The notes beneath the pieces are model-generated. The model was not told the origin of the DNA. It saw nothing but the letters and a program-made list of their open reading frames with translations, and made no database searches. Of a DNA stretch of 64,000 bases, positions 36,601 to 49,800 are shown piece by piece (positions within the stretch are counted from its first letter, which is position 1; each line of letters begins with the position of its first letter). The stretch spans positions 310,001-374,000 of the forward strand of contig SEMN01000312.1 of the NCBI GenBank assembly GCA_005408345.1, written 5' to 3'. Position numbers and translations under genes: made by a program. This stretch comes from Macquaria australasica (Eukaryota > Chordata > Actinopteri > Centrarchiformes > Percichthyidae).

Positions 36601-39600
36601 CCATCAACTGGTTTGGAGGGAATAAACTCGGCTTGTTGCAAAGCAGAGTTTGGTCAGAAGTTGGTGGTACAGGCTACGCTTTACGCATGGCTGTAATCCA
36701 CCAGTAAACAGAGTAGAAGAAGTAGAGGTTGCCAACCGGAAACAAAACAAGTGGCCTTGGCCATCTAACCCATCAACAGGAGAAAGATGGAGAGAGGTCC
36801 ATAGGAGTCTGTTTCTATAGGGCAAGTTTGACTTGTTCTTTCATGTCAGCTAGTGTTGGCCATGTTTCATGCTGTCTGAGATACAGAAGAACGAAACTCT
36901 CTACTTCTTTACTACAAAGTAGTTTATTATTCAGATTGCAGAAAGTACAATACAAATCTGGAATACAAAGGGTCTGGATTCAGAATGCAGAACAACGGTT
37001 CTCCCAGCATACATTTTTGAACCTCCCATACTACGCTCCTCCTGATGGGGTGGAATGTTTTTGGTTGGTCAAAAATTCAGTCAATCTAACACGGAACTTT
37101 CTGATTGTTAAAATTTAGAGACATGGATTGTGTGTCATACAACTGTTGCTAAGTGAAACACCTGTCTGCCGAACCTTTGCCCTACATTCCGATACTAGGG
37201 CCACTCCCAGTACGGAGATGCTCTCATCGTCATTCTTGCAATAACAACCCTGGTTACATAAGCCTTCTAGCATCTGCAGGACAGGATGACCTTTTTCTTC
37301 TCTTATGTTCGTGTTCTTGAATACTTTCTGATCATCAGTGCTTCACGTTTTCTATGATTATACATAACACACATGTTTACTTTGATTAAAATAAACACAT
37401 CTAGGTTATGGATTGATTATGTAAATAACACAGTTCCTACAACAGTGGCAGAGTCAGCAATGCTGCCAATTTGTCCCAGTGGCCAATTGCAGTACAGCAA
37501 CAACAAATCCCATGCAGCTCTAGAATCATTCTCTCCATTGACTGCTATAGAGTGCTGCAGGGATGAGGTTCCCTCGACAAAAAGCCAATTGGATTTTGGA
37601 TTATTGCAGAAAATAAGGTCTGTGGCAAACAAAAGTTTATGATACAGGTTTTGTTCAGCGAGATAATCTTCACAAATGAACACAACTTGTGATTTTTGAA
37701 ACGTAAATGTAATCACAAGAAGTAAAAAGCTAAAGTTATAAACGAACTACACCACGGTCGCATGACTTCAACGTCACCACCACTAAGCTTCCAAATTTGG
37801 TTTCACAAGCTTACTTCTTCTACAAAAGCCTTTGGGAAAGTTTGAGTTAGAACAGTTTGCAGTATTAACACAACGAGGCTGTAAAGACGGACGAGTGAGT
37901 AGATGAGTTTCTGTGTTCGGCGTGATGTTTAATCCCCGACAACCTCTGTAGGCTCATTTTGACACTTGTTAGCAACTGCCTTTTTTAAGACACTGAAAGG
38001 CTTCAAAATTCACGAGTGGGGTTTTTACTGATGTATTTTATGTTGTAGAACAAAACATGAAAATCTCTTTAGCTAATCTATGTATCTACCTCTAGATACC
38101 CCCAGATGGTGAGTAACTATATCCCTTTTGTATCCACAAGCTGGCTCATCCATGTTTGTACATCAGATGTCTTTGTACCACAACTGTCATTTAAAACCTT
38201 TTACACATTCACCTAAGGTGACTCAGTAGCAAAAACCTTAAAACCAGAAATTGCAAAGTAAATAATGCAGTGTAGCAGTTTATTTGATGAAGTCTATATG
38301 TTTCCCACATTATTATTTAAAGGGAAACTACAACCATTTTACCTGTCAAAGTCAGTTTACTAGCCACAGGGAGTACTACTCAGTCTGTGAAAACAGTTGT
38401 ATAATATTATGTCAGGCTCTCTGACATTACTTACGTATCTCTAGTGTCTTGGCTTGGGCTTAGAGACATTTTTTATTGAAATCCTGTGTTACAATCTGGG
38501 GGTGTGGAGTTTGAAAGATGAGGGCATATATACCTGGCAGTAACAACTTAACATAAATGCTATTGAGTTGCATTAGTTGTGTGGGATCCAGGGTTTTTGT
38601 CAGTCAGGATATCTTGGCCTCTGCTGCTGCTTACCATTCCTTTTAAAACGTCTCAAGTCCCCCAACTGGAGTACCCACAAGCCCAGGAAATACAGCCAGT
38701 AGATACTTGCAAGACTAAAGAACAGCAATGCCCATTATAGTCTGAAAATGCCATACACAACAGGCTGATTATAGTGATGTCAAAATAAAGTTACATAACC
38801 TTTATTATGCATGCAAAATATTGCAGCACAACTCTACTGATATCAAATTGATATAGTTGGTTTGATAAAGCATCAGTAGTGTAATTTATAATGTATTCCA
38901 GTTTATGTGGTCAAACGGGTTAATCATAGTGGCTGCTTTTATTTATTTATGTTCTGTGCTATGATAGTGGAGTAGTATTTATTAATTAGTGTCATTAAAT
39001 TGATATTGTATTAGTTTTAGTCTAATTAGACTCAATTAATTTCTGGGGCTGACACAATGACCCTTCTTGCTTGCTGCAGTTGTTTTAATAGATGTCTAGG
39101 TAACTTATATCAGCTGCCTCCTCTGTTACGATTTGCCTGTTTTTACTGGGCTTCAGTTTAATCTTATTTAGGCTTTTGGGAACCACCCATTGAGGTTCAA
39201 CTCAACCAGTAAGACCAGTTCTGCCTCCTGAGCAGCTCTGTCCCCAAGAAATATTCTAATGACACAGACTCTAACTTCATGTAAAATCTGACCACTCAGA
39301 TGTACTGTAGTGTTTTTGATATATACTGAGGTTCTTCTGAAAAAACATAATGAGCACACATACACACAATCTGTTCTACTGCTAATTTGGATCAAATGTC
39401 AAAAAAATACTGATGGACAAACATAAAATGTGACATGAATTCAGCTTAGTGAGGGACTTGGCCCTCATATATTGTAACATAATCAGAATTGGAATAATGT
39501 GTGTTGTCAAACAATCTGATATTTCCATGTGAAGTGAATCAACCTTTGATGTCAATATATGCAATGGCACTAGGAAATTTAGGAACAGTACATTCAGATT

Positions 39601-42600
39601 CTACACGTCTGCCTACCAGTACCTATATGATCTCATTTGTGACAACATAGTATACTGTATGCACTGATAAGAGAACATGTGTTCTGTTGTAATAAACGTG
39701 TATTGTTGAAAATGATCACAGCTGTGCAAATATGTGAACCAGGAAACAGATAATGGCATTGGAATAGCACTGTCACTGCTCCAGCTTTTATCACAAATCT
39801 GTTTCCAAACACTACAAATATGTTTCAAATGTTTTGGCCCTCCATTCAATTTTCCAAAATGATTTTCCTTACAGGTTGAATGCTTTGCTATGACCATTTT
39901 AGTGAAGACAGAATTTGAAATAGGGCAACACATGTCAAAAGATAGAGCAAATAGTTTGTCTTTGTAATGGTGGCAGTTGTGTGGATTTTCATCTGAATAA
40001 ATCTGGCCTGTGCTCATGTATTCAGCGATTTTCCAGCCAAAACACATATTGTGTTTGACTTCCACGTTAATAGAGGCTGCCTCACTGTGCCAAGCAGCTG
40101 CATATTAGGACCTATTACGTGATTTCATAGCTCTTAGAAAATTGCTCCTATTCACAACGAAACGGCTGGGGATGGGGCGGCAGGGTTGGTGGAGGGGTGG
40201 GGGGGTAGTGGGAGGACGGGAGAAAAAGCCCCCAACACACAATCATGCCTTTTCAATTGCCGATGGCAAGGTTGATGACAACATGACCATTGTGTTATAA
40301 TGATAACACCACAAAGGCATCTGCCCCCCTCATCAAGGCTTCACAGCGGCAGCAGATACAATTTAATTCACTGCTCCGTTGGCGGCGCTGATACCATTAT
40401 GCAGCACGTCGGCACAGGGGTAATCACTGTCGTTCCTGAGAGGAGGATAAAAAAAGACAGGCACAAAAAAGAGGGGAGAAAAAAGATGGAGTGATGATGA
40501 TGGGGAGGCCGAAACTTACAATTAAGACTGCCAATTCTGACGTGTCAGAGCCCCCCGTCGACTTGTGCTCATACACTTTCAACACTTCCACTGCTGTTTA
40601 TTTACCATGGCTACCAGTAATTATAATTAACATGTCATTTAGTTCAAGGCGTCCTTTCATAGGTTGCCGAGTGTGGCCACGGCATTATGGAGACAGGCAG
40701 AGAGGATAAGGAAGAGGCAGAGGACCAAACTGGCAGCTAAGTGCTATTGAATGACTGATGTGGAGGGCGCCAGAGGAACGTGGATATCGCCCGGCGCTGG
40801 CGTTCATCATCTTAATTAGGTGTCCCCCGGGGAAGGAATTGCCCACAGCAATGGCACTAATGCTTAATTTCTTCATCGCTCAACCACAATGTTTAATTAG
40901 ATAAGTGCTAGGGCATTCTTTAGGGGCGTTCTTTTTGTACTGAGGTGTGATTGCAGCTTAAACAACATTTGGGTTTGTGATTTGGAATTTTACCTCATTT
41001 TATTTCAGCTACCTAGGTTTAGTTAAAGCTACGCTAGTCAATATTTTTCACATCAACAATGGATCAAATGACTGTAATGTGTCACTCATAATGAGTCCAC
41101 AGATAATTATCACCACCTCTGCAGTTCACCTCAGCTCTATGAAGCTTTCTAGCCTCTTTTAGTGTTTTGGTTTTCGACTCAAATGTCGCTTTCATCAACC
41201 GTGGCCCCGTTCTTCGTACGTGGATAATCGAGTTGTCCAGATTATAATGTTGACGATTTGATATGAGTCTGGGTTTTTTGGTTCTTCGAAGATTGTTTTT
41301 CATAATGAAGACTCATCTGTACTCATACATGATAAAATATACAACAAAATAAGTTTGCTCACTAAAAATTAACCAAACCAAATTCAGTTCCAGATAGAGT
41401 GAGCAAAAAGACAGAAACTCAACCCAAAGATTCTGACTGTTAAAAGACCAGCGGAGACAGAACATATGACATTTCATTTGACATTAAAATAGGAATTTGT
41501 CATTTGAACATTAAAACATTAAATGATTAACTGCAGAACTCACTTTGCTGAAAATTGTTGCAATTAAAGCTGCTTTTAAAGAGATTTTAGTGAGGTTTCA
41601 TTTTCATAGCAGGCTTATGATTGTCACTGAAAAGTCTCTTGCACATCCATTGAGGAGAACCTCTGCAATCATGCACCAACATCACTTGTAGTCTGACCAC
41701 ATTCACTGGGAATATCTAGTGGTTTAACAGTAATGGGAGTGTGGAAACATTGTGGAGCACAATGTAGAACAAAATGACATCCGTAACAATGCAACACACC
41801 TACCTCATGTAAATGCACACATGATCAGCACTGCCGATCATGGTTTCAGCTCATTTTGCCTTTGTTTCAAAATAAGAGCACACTGTTACTCAAGATAACC
41901 TCATCCAGGATGAACAAATAAGTCCTCAAACTGCTCTCTCAAAGAACCACACTAGCTGGATGAGAACAAACAGGATTATTTTAGCCTGATAACAGCATGC
42001 TAGCCTGAATTAGTTAGAACGGGGGCCAGGTTTCCAGCAGGCAGCTGTTTTCAGTAAAAAAGCTCTGATAAACCCACTGTACACTGCACACTACCTGCCC
42101 AGCAGCAAACAGCAGACAGACACAGTTAGAGACTAGCTGGTGAACATAGGAGCATTGAGCAGCTAAAGAGACAGATGTTTCCCTCAGGAGTTGGAGGAGA
42201 CCAAAAACAGAGCTAACAGAGAGGGAATACTGGTCTTACATTCATCAAGTCATGTAACTCCAAAAGAAAAGACCAGACCCAGGGCTGGACAGAGGCTGAA
42301 CAGGAACCCTTCAGGCGGACGGCCTGGAGGCAGGGCAGAGGCCAAACAGAAACCTTCAGGCGGACGGCCTGGAGGACGACCAGACGTGGGGAGCCGCTCG
42401 GGAAGCCGGCTATGTGGGAGGAGCCACTCTGGAGGACGGACAGGGTGCCGGCAACGACGAAGGAGCCGCTCTGGAGGACGGGCAGGAGGACGACCAGGAG
42501 GACGACCAGACGTGGGGAGCCGCTCGGGAGGACGGCTATGTGGGAGGAGCCACTCTGGAGGACGGGCACTGGAGGCTGGCGACGACGAAGGGGTCGCTCG

Positions 42601-45600
42601 GCAGGAACTGGCACTGGAGGCTGCAGCTGGACTGGAACGGGCGAAGGCTGCGGCTGCAGCTGGACTGGAACTGGCACTGGAGGCTGCAGCTGGACGGGAA
42701 CAGGCACTGGAGGCTGCGGCTGGACGGGAACAGGAACAGGAGGCTGCGACTGGTCAGGAACTGGCACTGGAGGCTGCAGCTGGACGGGAACAGGCACTGG
42801 AGGCTGCGGCTGGACGGGAACAGGAACAGGAGGCTGCGACTGGTCAGGAACAGGCACTGGAGGCTGCGGCTGGTCAGGAACAGGCACTGGAGGCTGCGGC
42901 GGCGGCTGGTCAGGAACAGGCACTGGCGTTGGTTGGACCGCCGACTCGGAACCGAGAACAGACGTCGGGCGATTCACCAACCGGGTCCGGGGAGCAGGCG
43001 TCGGCCGGACCACAGACTCAGGAACTGGATCCGGAGTTGGCTGGACCGCCGACTTGGGAACAGGAACTGATGTCGGTCAGTTCACCAACCGGGTCCGTGG
43101 AGCAGGAGTCGGCCGGACCGCCGACTCTGGAACAGGGACAGAGGTCGGTCGGTTCACCAACCGGGTCCGTGGAGCAGGAGTCGGCCGGACCGCCGACTCT
43201 GGAACCAGAAACTGATGTCGGCCGGATCACCAACCAGGTCCGGAGAGCCGGACGGACCACCGACTCGGGAACAGGATCAGAAGCTGGCCGGGTCGCCGAC
43301 AGGAAACCAGGAACAGAGTTAGGCCGGACCTCCAACAAGGAAACAGGATCAGAAGCTGGCCGGGCCGCCAACTGGAAACCAGGAACAGGAGTCGGCCGGA
43401 CCGCCAACCGGGAAACAGGAACAGAAGCAGGTCGGTCTGTGACGCTGGGCAGCGGAGGCTCTGTGGCGCTGGGCAGCTGAGACCGCAGACCTCCACGGGT
43501 CCCCGAGAATATGGCCAGCCGAGTGCCCTCATATGGAGAGGGAGGCTGGTCACTCACCGGCGGTTCAATAATAATCCCCAGGAATCTGTAGAAGGACTCC
43601 GCGGCAGTTAAGGGACCCAGTCTGCTGGGTCCAAATGTGGTCGGTTCATTCTGTCACGAAATGCCATCTAGGCAGCAGGGAGAGGACCCAAGTGCAGACA
43701 GGCGGGGAGGCTGAAGCAGTTCAAATATTTATTAAATACAAAATAAACTTACAAAACTCAGGACCACATGCAGGGAAACACCAGGAACATGACACGAAGA
43801 GACAACCAACAACAATGAACCAACAGAGAACAAAGGGAGAGGACCAGTATATATAGGGGAGGAGACAACGAGGGAAGCAGACATAGGTGCTTAACAAGAC
43901 ACTGGTGATTCCAATAAAACACACAAGGGAAAAACAAACACAGACTAGCACACAGGAAACTTCAAAATAAAACAGGAAACAAGGACAACACACAGTCCAT
44001 GGTGGATCATGACAACATGGTCATCTGGGGTTTTCTCAGTTGTCATGGAACTGTAGGTGTTCAAACATTCCATTATTTGGAGCACTTGTATATCTCCATC
44101 TGAAGACCGCGTGATACTGTCGAAAGCTCCATAACAAACGAGTAAGTGGACCATCAGCTAAGATTGTTTTGTCAAAATATGTGAGATATTGTGTTTTATC
44201 AAATAAAAATTTGCTGTCCTTCTCGTCATATGCCTTTCTAGTGCAGCCCTGTTGTTGTACATTTAGCAAAGGATTAAGGCTTAAAGGCAAATGTTTCCGT
44301 TCACCCTGGGTTAAGTGCAACATCATGTGTCATTCTTACCAAAAGCCCACACAGACAGTCTAAACTATTATTCATAGTCTTATGCTCTAAAGTTGTTTCC
44401 TGCATGTATTCAGTCTACACTCAATTCGCATTGGTCCTGGCTGATGAAAGTAAAAAGGTAGGGAAAATTATCTGAATAAAAGATACATTGGTAACAACAT
44501 TTAGTTCACTTCCTTTTGAATTCAAATCCTAATGATGCACATAGGTCACTCACAATTGAGGCTACTCAGATGGCAGACACAATAACAAGCAGAAATATTC
44601 TTCAGTGTCAAGTGTTACGGCTCTCTTCTCTCGGTTAACTGCGCAATGAAATGAGAAGTCACAGGTATGCACCCAGTCATTTAGAAAATCCTAATCATCT
44701 TCTTTGTTTCTCTGATGGCATTTTTTGATCAGGTTGAATGGCCATGAGTTGACTTTTTAAGTTTGTATTGACATGAATGCAGTCATTCAGTAGAATTTTA
44801 AATGCGTCTTTTCATATTTCATTAACATTGTCACATCAGCAAAAGCTTCTGACTAGTGGGCTTCTTTGCTAAAGGGCACAAATTGTGAGATGAACATGCA
44901 TCATTTTCCTGTCTCTGTGTCACTGTTAGTTTGTTGCTTTGTCGGTTGGTTAATGGTGTTTTGATTGGCAAAATGTGAAAATACTGTAATGGGTCTCAAC
45001 CAGATGACGTTTGTTACTGGTTGGGCCAGAAAGGCTACTATTTTCAATGTTGACAACATTTCTGTTGCCTTGTTTTTTTGTTAATAATGTGGTTAAAAAT
45101 GTTGAGTTTGTCCCTGTGTAGTGGAATGTAACGGCAATTACTTTAACTCAAATACTATACTGAAATACAGTCATGTGGTATTTGTACATTACTTGAGTAT
45201 TTCCATTTTATGCTGTTTTATACTTCTACTCCACTACATTTCAGAGGGAAATGATTGTGATTTTTACTCCACTGCATTTATTTGACAGATATAGTTATTA
45301 GTTAATACATCTAGACTTGCATACAAAACATATGATGAGCCTTTAAAATGATGCATTGCTATAGATTAATTTACCCAACAGTATATAAAGCAGTCATAAT
45401 GAGCTCCCATTCAACCTACTACTAACAGTAAAATGCTCCTTAGAAATTATTGCAATACTATAAATAATCAAATAACTTCATATAAAATAGAGGCAATATG
45501 GTTGATAGTTGTCTTTGTTTTTAATTCTCTTTTTTTCTTAGTTTCTCAGATGGTCATTGAAGAGGTCAATACCATTCAGGAGAACCTGGAGATCGAGAGG

Positions 45601-46761
45601 ACGTGTAGAGAAAGTGCTGAAGCCCTGGCCTCCAAGGTAACAACAATACTGAAAGTACTCTGTCATACCATCTGTGTTATTTCTATGTTACTGACGTTGC
45701 CTAAGGAAGCCTGGATTAAAACATGCTCACAACCAAGAAAATCGTATCATTAAATTAAAACAAGAGAGGAATAATGTAATCAGGATCTGTTGATTTAGAA
45801 CAAGTTGGGCTAAATAAATACTACAGCATAAAATCAGCTATTTACAATTACACTCTGCTCAGTGTATTCCATTAACCGTCACATTCAATTTGTATGTTGC
45901 AATCAAAAGCACTCTGTTGTTGTCTAGTTCTGCTGCTGTCCCCATATCTTAGTGTCTAAAATTGCATTGGATTCTTTTGATTCCGAGCACACTTTTTTTG
46001 GAGTCCTTGCTAAAATGTGAGTTGTGATTGAGAGTGGGGGAGCCTGGCACATAGTGATTTTGCAGCCCACTGGTGTTGAGCTTATCACTGTAATCATTTC
46101 TCATTCAATTTCTGGACAAAAGCCCTCACAGTCCACCTGGTTGGTCCAGATTTTGGGCAGTGGGAGGCTGAGGGAGAATTATGGTGAAGGTCGACTTAAA
46201 GGCCTTTTTTTCTTCCTGTTCCTTGGCCTTCAGTCCTCCTCTATCCTTTGGGTTGTTTTTCATCCTCATCTTACAGGGGTGACAAGTAAGATTTATACTG
46301 CCCCAAATGACCATAAGCTATCTAGGTGAGTTGACTGGGGTGTTGATCAATACTACTGCTATGAAGATTACTTGGCTGGCTGCTGAGATTTCTGGCTTTG
46401 AAAAACTGTATCTTTTGACTCTCAAGACAATCCCAGTACCCACTACTCATCTATTGACCTTGCATTGCTGCAATTCATTTTACATTTTGTGAAGGTTAAA
46501 AAGCTTAACCTTTAAACTAAGTAGTAACAAATGACAGCACTGTTATTATTATCCCAGTATTCAGTATGATGAAATATTGCATCTATTCTAGATGTTTCTG
46601 TTGAATCTCTGCTGTAATTCTGTAGTTTAATCTCTGCATTAAAGAAAAGTACCTTCATTTTCTTTAGTCTCATTTACAGGATACTGTAACTTAAGGGCTA
46701 GCATAGAATGGTTAGTGTCACCTAATAATGACGGGATCCAGTGCAAGATCTTGAGACGCGT

Positions 46762-46818
<57 letters not shown>

Positions 46819-49800
46819 GATATGGAAATTCAGGCTTTTTTTGTTGTTGCTTGTCTGAATTGTCTTTGAGATGTTTCCCTGTGGTGTTAAGCTGTGTGTA
46901 ATGATACAGGATATTAGGCCTATACAGTTTTAGTGTTGTCATATTAACCAAAATTAAATAATATTATATTATAGAGTATTACAGGCTAATAACTTCTCTT
47001 AGGGCTGGAGAACTAAATAGATTGCTGGCAAAGCACAAACAACACTTTGAAAATACTATATTATTTCTTCCTACCTTTGGAACATCCATATTTCATGATA
47101 AAATTATTATAGTAAAAACAGCGGCCTATCTGAAATTTCACCCAGAATAGCCTATTGAAACAGAAAAGGAAATGGCACTGGTGGAGGCTAATGGTATGTA
47201 TTTGGAAATGTGACACTACTAATGACAGGAGATATATTTTGAGGTCTATAAACTGATTTGGTCTGTGCTTGACCAGTTAACCTCACATCTGTGAGGTGAC
47301 AGTGTTAACCACTGCACCACCGTGCCGCCCTGGTGACCTGATTATATTGTTGTATTTCCTTCTATTTCCTTACCATGAAAGACAGTGGTAATCTAATCTA
47401 ATCTAATTAGAGTAAATGTGTTTTGCGGTATTCACTCCATCATCTGCCGTATGTGAGCTTTACAAATTCTTCAAAAACATCACATTAATACTAGTTTTGT
47501 AGAAGTGCTAGTGTGGACAAGGACAAACCCAAGAGCAAGTAATATTGCAGTGGTTTAAATGCTGGACTCTATCAAAGTATAAATCTGTTTCTGTCCACAT
47601 GCAAATCATTGTTAACCATTAACCTTTAAGAGGAGGTGGCCTCAAGTAGACAAAGTTGTGACAAGAGTTGTCTCTCAGAGTTTTAACAGTTCAAATGCCC
47701 CCGTGCTCAGAGAGAATGATTGCTGTAACAAAGAATGAGTGAGTCTCTGCTTCCTCAGTAAATGAGATTTACTGTTGAGCATTGCCTAGAAGTATGACGC
47801 TGCTCCTTCATTAGGCACAAGCTCAAGATCTCATGTCTGAAGCATTTACTTACATTATTGCAATTATCATAGGAGAGAAATCCAACCTAAACATTGAAAC
47901 CTCTTAGGAAGCCAGTCTGGTAAAATGTTTGATGTTTTGAATTCAGTATTCTCTCGTCAATAACTCATGACTCAACAGTGGAGATCGGGTCATGTGGGTA
48001 TGACAGTTTATTAACATATTCATTCAAGAAACTTGAAATATGCTTCAAAAATGCAGCACATTTTTGTAGCAGCATTTACTGGCATTGTACTCTATGCATG
48101 CAAATGTGCAGGTTTGGAACTTCCAGGGTTTGCAAAGTGAATATTTAGCAACTGATGACACAGAATCAAATGTGATGAATTGTCACTGCCTTGAAATGTG
48201 GGAGAGAGATGATGTTTTGTCCCATTTCTTTTCCTACTGTCTCAGTGCACGAATTGACTTCAGAAAAAATAATGTATCAGGCTATGTCCACCGAAAGGGC
48301 CGCTAAGAGGCAGCAGTAAACTAGCCCACTCCTGGTCTGACAGCAGGAATTAATCTATTTGTTCTTAAGAATATACTGGCTAAAAGCTTGCTTCGTGGCA
48401 GTCTAAGTGACTCCTCTCTTTATTTGATGTCTTTGGTCTCTTCTACTCGCTGCGACTTTCGTCCTCCTTTTCCTTCATATAAAACATAAAAAAGTGTCCA
48501 TAACTAGACACTCCCAGTGCCTGCCTTGCTAATCTAGTAGGGTCTATGAGCACTCACTGTGGGGGACAGACAGACCGATGGTCCTTGATTAGCCATTTCT
48601 GAGAATATATCCATACATCAACTATTCACTTACTTCAGTTAAAAGCAACGCATCTATTCACCATTAATCCATAAGTACTTTGAATAGAATAAGGTTGGAA
48701 TAAGTGACATTACCTTTTTGAACATTGTTGACCTTTCAATAGCATTTCAGCAATATTGTTAAATCACAATTCCTACACTCTGAGGGTGTTAACATCAGTT
48801 TGTTACTCATTTACATTTAAATCAAAACCCAAAATGCACGAGGTACTCCCAGAGGAGGACAGACAAATTGAACTCTGGATTCATTTCTTTGTACCCAATG
48901 ATGGTAATTTCACATACCAAATATTTCCAAGGCCACTCTGAAAGAAGCTAAAGTTCAGAGCAATTCCTTAACTCAACATTTTGAATTAAAAAGCGACCGG
49001 AGGGTGTTAGCAATTTACAACCAGTCAAATCAGAATGCCGTTTTGATTCTTAATGTTTTTGTGTTGATGTGTGATCAAAGGTAAGATGAAGGGGCTGTGA
49101 CCTCCAGAGAGTGCTAGCCCGATGCTATGTCAGCCTTGATTTATCTTAGTATGTAATTTTATACATACATACATCTCTCACGGATTGTAGATTATTATCA
49201 AAAGAACATGATTCCATGTTATGTATTGTTGATTACATTTCAGAAAGAAAGATGCAGTCTGAAGGGCATAATCAAAAGATGGAATTGCTGCAATCTGCTC
49301 CCACCAGGATGCCATTAATAAATGTTTCTTTTATGGCTCACCTTTTCCGTTCCTCTTCTTTTTTCACCTCTCCAGGCACTTTTCTTTCTTCAGATGACAT
49401 CAAGAAACATGCATAATTGGCATCCATCTCCTTCCCATAGGCTTCGCTCATGCTTTACTTAGTGATGGTCTCCTTAATAGATACATATGGCCATCCTAAT
49501 GATTGAACCTTTAGAAATGGATTGGCCATTGTGGCAGTTTAGTATGTATGGTTCATGAAGAATCACACAGTGATAATCAGACAAAAATGATGCACAGAAA
49601 TGCAAGATGCAAATACATGTCACATAAAAAACTGTGATTACATCTAAAAAGGAGAGATATTCACTGTCTTTTTCTTTGTCTGCTTTCGCTCCTCTAATGA
49701 TGTCTGTTTTTTCACACCTTATCATTGCTTTTGCATGTGTCCTGCCATTATGACTGATTGCAGGGCCAAAGAAAAGAGGAAATCAACAACATCTCATCTG

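Larger units (their letters stand above)
36310..45541. other. shtn1 intron 3
   Basis: A 9.2-kb intron. 36500-37800 looks repeat-derived without clear ends. 40230-40910 is unusually complex, non-repetitive sequence with a TAATTA cluster. 41023-42245 is a nested MITE. 42250-44014 is an LTR element fragment in minus orientation. 44015-45541 shows nothing recognisable. No extra exon evident. Confidence 0.6.

Noticed and set aside
36729..37118. 129-codon + strand frame in shtn1 intron 3
   Set aside because: No recognisable domain, lies in repeat-like sequence, and has no splice or conservation evidence.
39613..40065. 150-codon minus-strand frame
   Set aside because: No family resemblance; composition typical of intron, probably chance.
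42191..43480. 429-codon + strand open frame
   Set aside because: Produced by tandem repeats lacking stop triplets; overlapping frames on both strands are also open, the peptide is low-complexity, and the block joins an LTR in minus orientation.
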